Source: Thermodesulfobacteriota bacterium (GTDB taxonomy: Bacteria; Desulfobacterota; DSM-4660; Desulfatiglandales; Desulfatiglandaceae). Taken from it: a DNA stretch of 31,226 nt. The translations under genes and the position numbers were made by a program. The stretch spans positions 1 through 31,226 of the forward strand of contig JANQDY010000106.1 of the NCBI GenBank assembly GCA_028278625.1, in the 5' to 3' direction. Under the pieces are notes generated by a model. The model made no database searches. It was not told where the DNA came from and saw nothing but the letters and a program-made list of their open reading frames with translations. This document shows, in pieces, positions 29,598 to 31,226 of the stretch. Within the stretch, counting starts at the first letter, position 1, and every line of letters begins with the position of its first letter.

Positions 29598-31226
29598 TCA
29601 GCATTTTGAAGGGACGATTCGGGTTCCCGAGATCTCAGATGAACCGGGTCCCAAAAGAATTCTCCCCCATCCTTGGGGTCTTTCCGTTGCAGGCTCCGCA
29701 TTATTCGCTGTTTCTCCATCGGAATGTCCGGCCACCAAGGCCAGCAATTCGTCGACGGTATTGCGCATCTGTTCGGCCTGCCCGGACATTTCCTCGGCGG
29801 CCCCGGCCGATTCTTCCGCATTGGCGGCATTCAACTGGACCACCTGATTCGCTTCTGCGAGGCCTTCGTTGACTTGCTTTATCCCCTCGGCCTGGTGTTT
29901 CGAGGCGGCGGCAATCCTTGCCACCAATCGACCGACTTCGTCGGCACCGCCGGAAATCCGGGAAAGAGAGTCCTGATTCGTACGAACAAGATCGGATCCT
30001 TCCTTTACCCTGGCGACGGTTCCCTGAATCAAATCCTCGGTAGTTTTTGCTGCATCCGCGGCACGCAGGGCCAGGCCCCTGACCTCATCGGCAACAACCC
30101 CGAATCCCGCCCCGGCGTCGCCGGCTCTCGCCGCTTCAACCGCAGCATTTAGTGACAGCAGATTTGTCTGAAATGCAATCTGGTCGATGGTCTTGATGAT
30201 TTTGTAGGTCTCATTGCCGGATTTCAAAAGCAGTTCCATCGCCGTGATCAATTGGTCCATTGCGCCATTGGCGTCTGCGACCATCCGTTTTGTCTCTATT
30301 ACCAGACCATCGGCTTCATGGGCGTCGTGCGCGTTCTTCCGGGTCATGGAAGCCATTTGGTCCATTGACGCCGAGATCTCTTCAATCACTGCGGCCTGCT
30401 CGGAAGCGCCCTCGGCAAGCGCCTGGCTGGAGGCGGAGAGCTGCCCGGAGGCCGATGCGACCTGTTCGGCGCTTCTGTTCAGGGCTTCGGTGTTTCTGCC
30501 GATCGGGTTTGTGATGCTCCGGGAGAGGTGGAAAGCGGCACCACCGCCCAGAAAAAGAAGCACCAAGGCGCAACCCGATACAAATAAAGCCATGGATCGA
30601 AAGCCCCTGTCCATGGATTGGGCTGCTGCCTCAATTTCATCCTCATACGCCCCGGCGCCGATCACCCAGTCCCAGGGGGCATAATAGACGCACTGTGCCA
30701 GCTTCATACGCGGGGATGTCTCTCCCGGGTTTTTCCAGGGATACCTCTGTACGATCGTCTCTCCCGGTTCGGCGGTGACTGCCTTCTCGATCATGGTTTG
30801 AATGAATGGACGCCCTTCTGCATCCCTCGCCGCCCAGATGTTCTCGCCGTCCCGTTTACCCTTCCGGGAAATGATGTAGCGCCCCTTGTCCCCCCCTTGC
30901 GATCCCAACACAAAAACATAGCCGGTCTGGCCGATCTTTTTAGACAGGATCGAACGGCGGATGGCGTCTTCGATCTGTGTTTTCACCATCCGGTCAAACT
31001 CCGCCTTGTAGGACGATGCGGAAATGATCCATCCCCAGGGTTCAAAGATTCTCTGGGCAAGGCATTTGGTCCGTTCGCCGCTCTCCCCGGGATTTTTCCA
31101 CTCATACTCCATGTAGGCCCCGTCGCCCATGGAGAGCTGTTTTCGGATGAAGTCGTGTTTTCGCAGGTCTTTGCCGACCAGGGTTTCCCTGGGATGGAAC
31201 AATACCGTTCCATCCGATGAAAGCAC
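29598..31226 (-). CDS. Methyl-accepting chemotaxis protein with tandem Cache domains (N-terminus outside window)
   Basis: The last 542 residues are present; the frame runs off the right edge. Two related Cache units are visible, each ending in a WGWIISA- or WDWVIGAGAY-type strand (about residues 60-70 and 185-196), so the periplasmic sensor is a repeat of single-Cache folds. One helix (about 212-235) follows, then a very short HAMP-like link and a long signalling coiled coil. The tip is IDQIAFQTNLLSLNAAVEAA with GFGVVADEVRGLA. No C-terminal CheR/CheB pentapeptide is seen. It is the first visible gene of the operon that continues into the kinase and siaABCD. Confidence 0.92.
   Translation of the reverse strand: MLSSDGTVLFHPRETLVGKDLRKHDFIRKQLSMGDGAYMEYEWKNPGESGERTKCLAQRIFEPWGWIISASSYKAEFDRMVKTQIEDAIRRSILSKKIGQTGYVFVLGSQGGDKGRYIISRKGKRDGENIWAARDAEGRPFIQTMIEKAVTAEPGETIVQRYPWKNPGETSPRMKLAQCVYYAPWDWVIGAGAYEDEIEAAAQSMDRGFRSMALFVSGCALVLLFLGGGAAFHLSRSITNPIGRNTEALNRSAEQVASASGQLSASSQALAEGASEQAAVIEEISASMDQMASMTRKNAHDAHEADGLVIETKRMVADANGAMDQLITAMELLLKSGNETYKIIKTIDQIAFQTNLLSLNAAVEAARAGDAGAGFGVVADEVRGLALRAADAAKTTEDLIQGTVARVKEGSDLVRTNQDSLSRISGGADEVGRLVARIAAASKHQAEGIKQVNEGLAEANQVVQLNAANAEESAGAAEEMSGQAEQMRNTVDELLALVAGHSDGETANNAEPATERPQGWGRILLGPGSSEISGTRIVPSKC

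Overview
The window looks like part of a Desulfobacterota (deltaproteobacterial) chromosome, probably a sulfate-reducer relative. This is inferred from a CbiM/Q/O uptake operon with NikK- and NikL-like accessory proteins, a complete siaABCD operon, a Cj0069-type ATP-grasp protein and the moderate GC content. No rRNA, tRNA, CRISPR array, integrase or intact insertion sequence was seen. Both ends cut genes: a rhodanese-domain protein on the left and a methyl-accepting chemotaxis protein on the right.

Layout. (1) 1-3423, + strand: rhodanese C-terminus, a Cj0069/ATP-grasp protein and an ABC-2 ATPase/permease pair. (2) 3517-6213: an outer-membrane porin (-), a decayed stretch with a possible MATE transporter remnant, and a SAM-dependent O-methyltransferase (+). 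(3) 6256-12846, - strand: a cobalamin riboswitch with an intrinsic terminator, then NikK-like, CbiM, NikL-like, CbiQ, CbiO, a histidine-rich membrane protein that resembles the first four helices of a P1B ATPase, and a full P1B ATPase. The genes overlap or nearly touch. (4) 13374-18524, + strand: YidD-like protein, a ZIP-family protein with degenerate metal ligands, then a three-gene cassette: a CDF zinc-transporter domain fused to an HflK-type SPFH domain, an HflC-like protein and a second HflK-like protein. (5) 18537-20970, - strand: feoA-feoB behind a near-consensus sigma70 promoter. A 58-nt degenerate copy of the feoB 3' end lies on the far side of the CDF/SPFH cassette, so the cassette sits between direct repeats. 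(6) 21175-23888: small proteins around a flavodoxin, including a possible M14/AstE-like hydrolase, a STAS-like protein and a 56-residue CGKCC protein resembling DUF2080. (7) 24066-31226, - strand: MCP, PAS-PAS hybrid histidine kinase, SiaA phosphatase, SiaB kinase, SiaC and SiaD diguanylate cyclase, closed by a terminator.

How the parts fit. The middle 15 kb is a metal-homeostasis neighbourhood: cobalt (or nickel) uptake, a P1B pump, a ZIP-like protein, a CDF-type exporter tied to SPFH scaffolds, and ferrous iron uptake. The right 7 kb is a signalling operon that links Cache-domain sensing to the SiaABCD phospho-switch controlling c-di-GMP synthesis. The strongest candidates for an undescribed system are the CDF-HflK fusion with its HflC and HflK partners, and the riboswitch-controlled operon carrying a half-ATPase with about 40 histidines.
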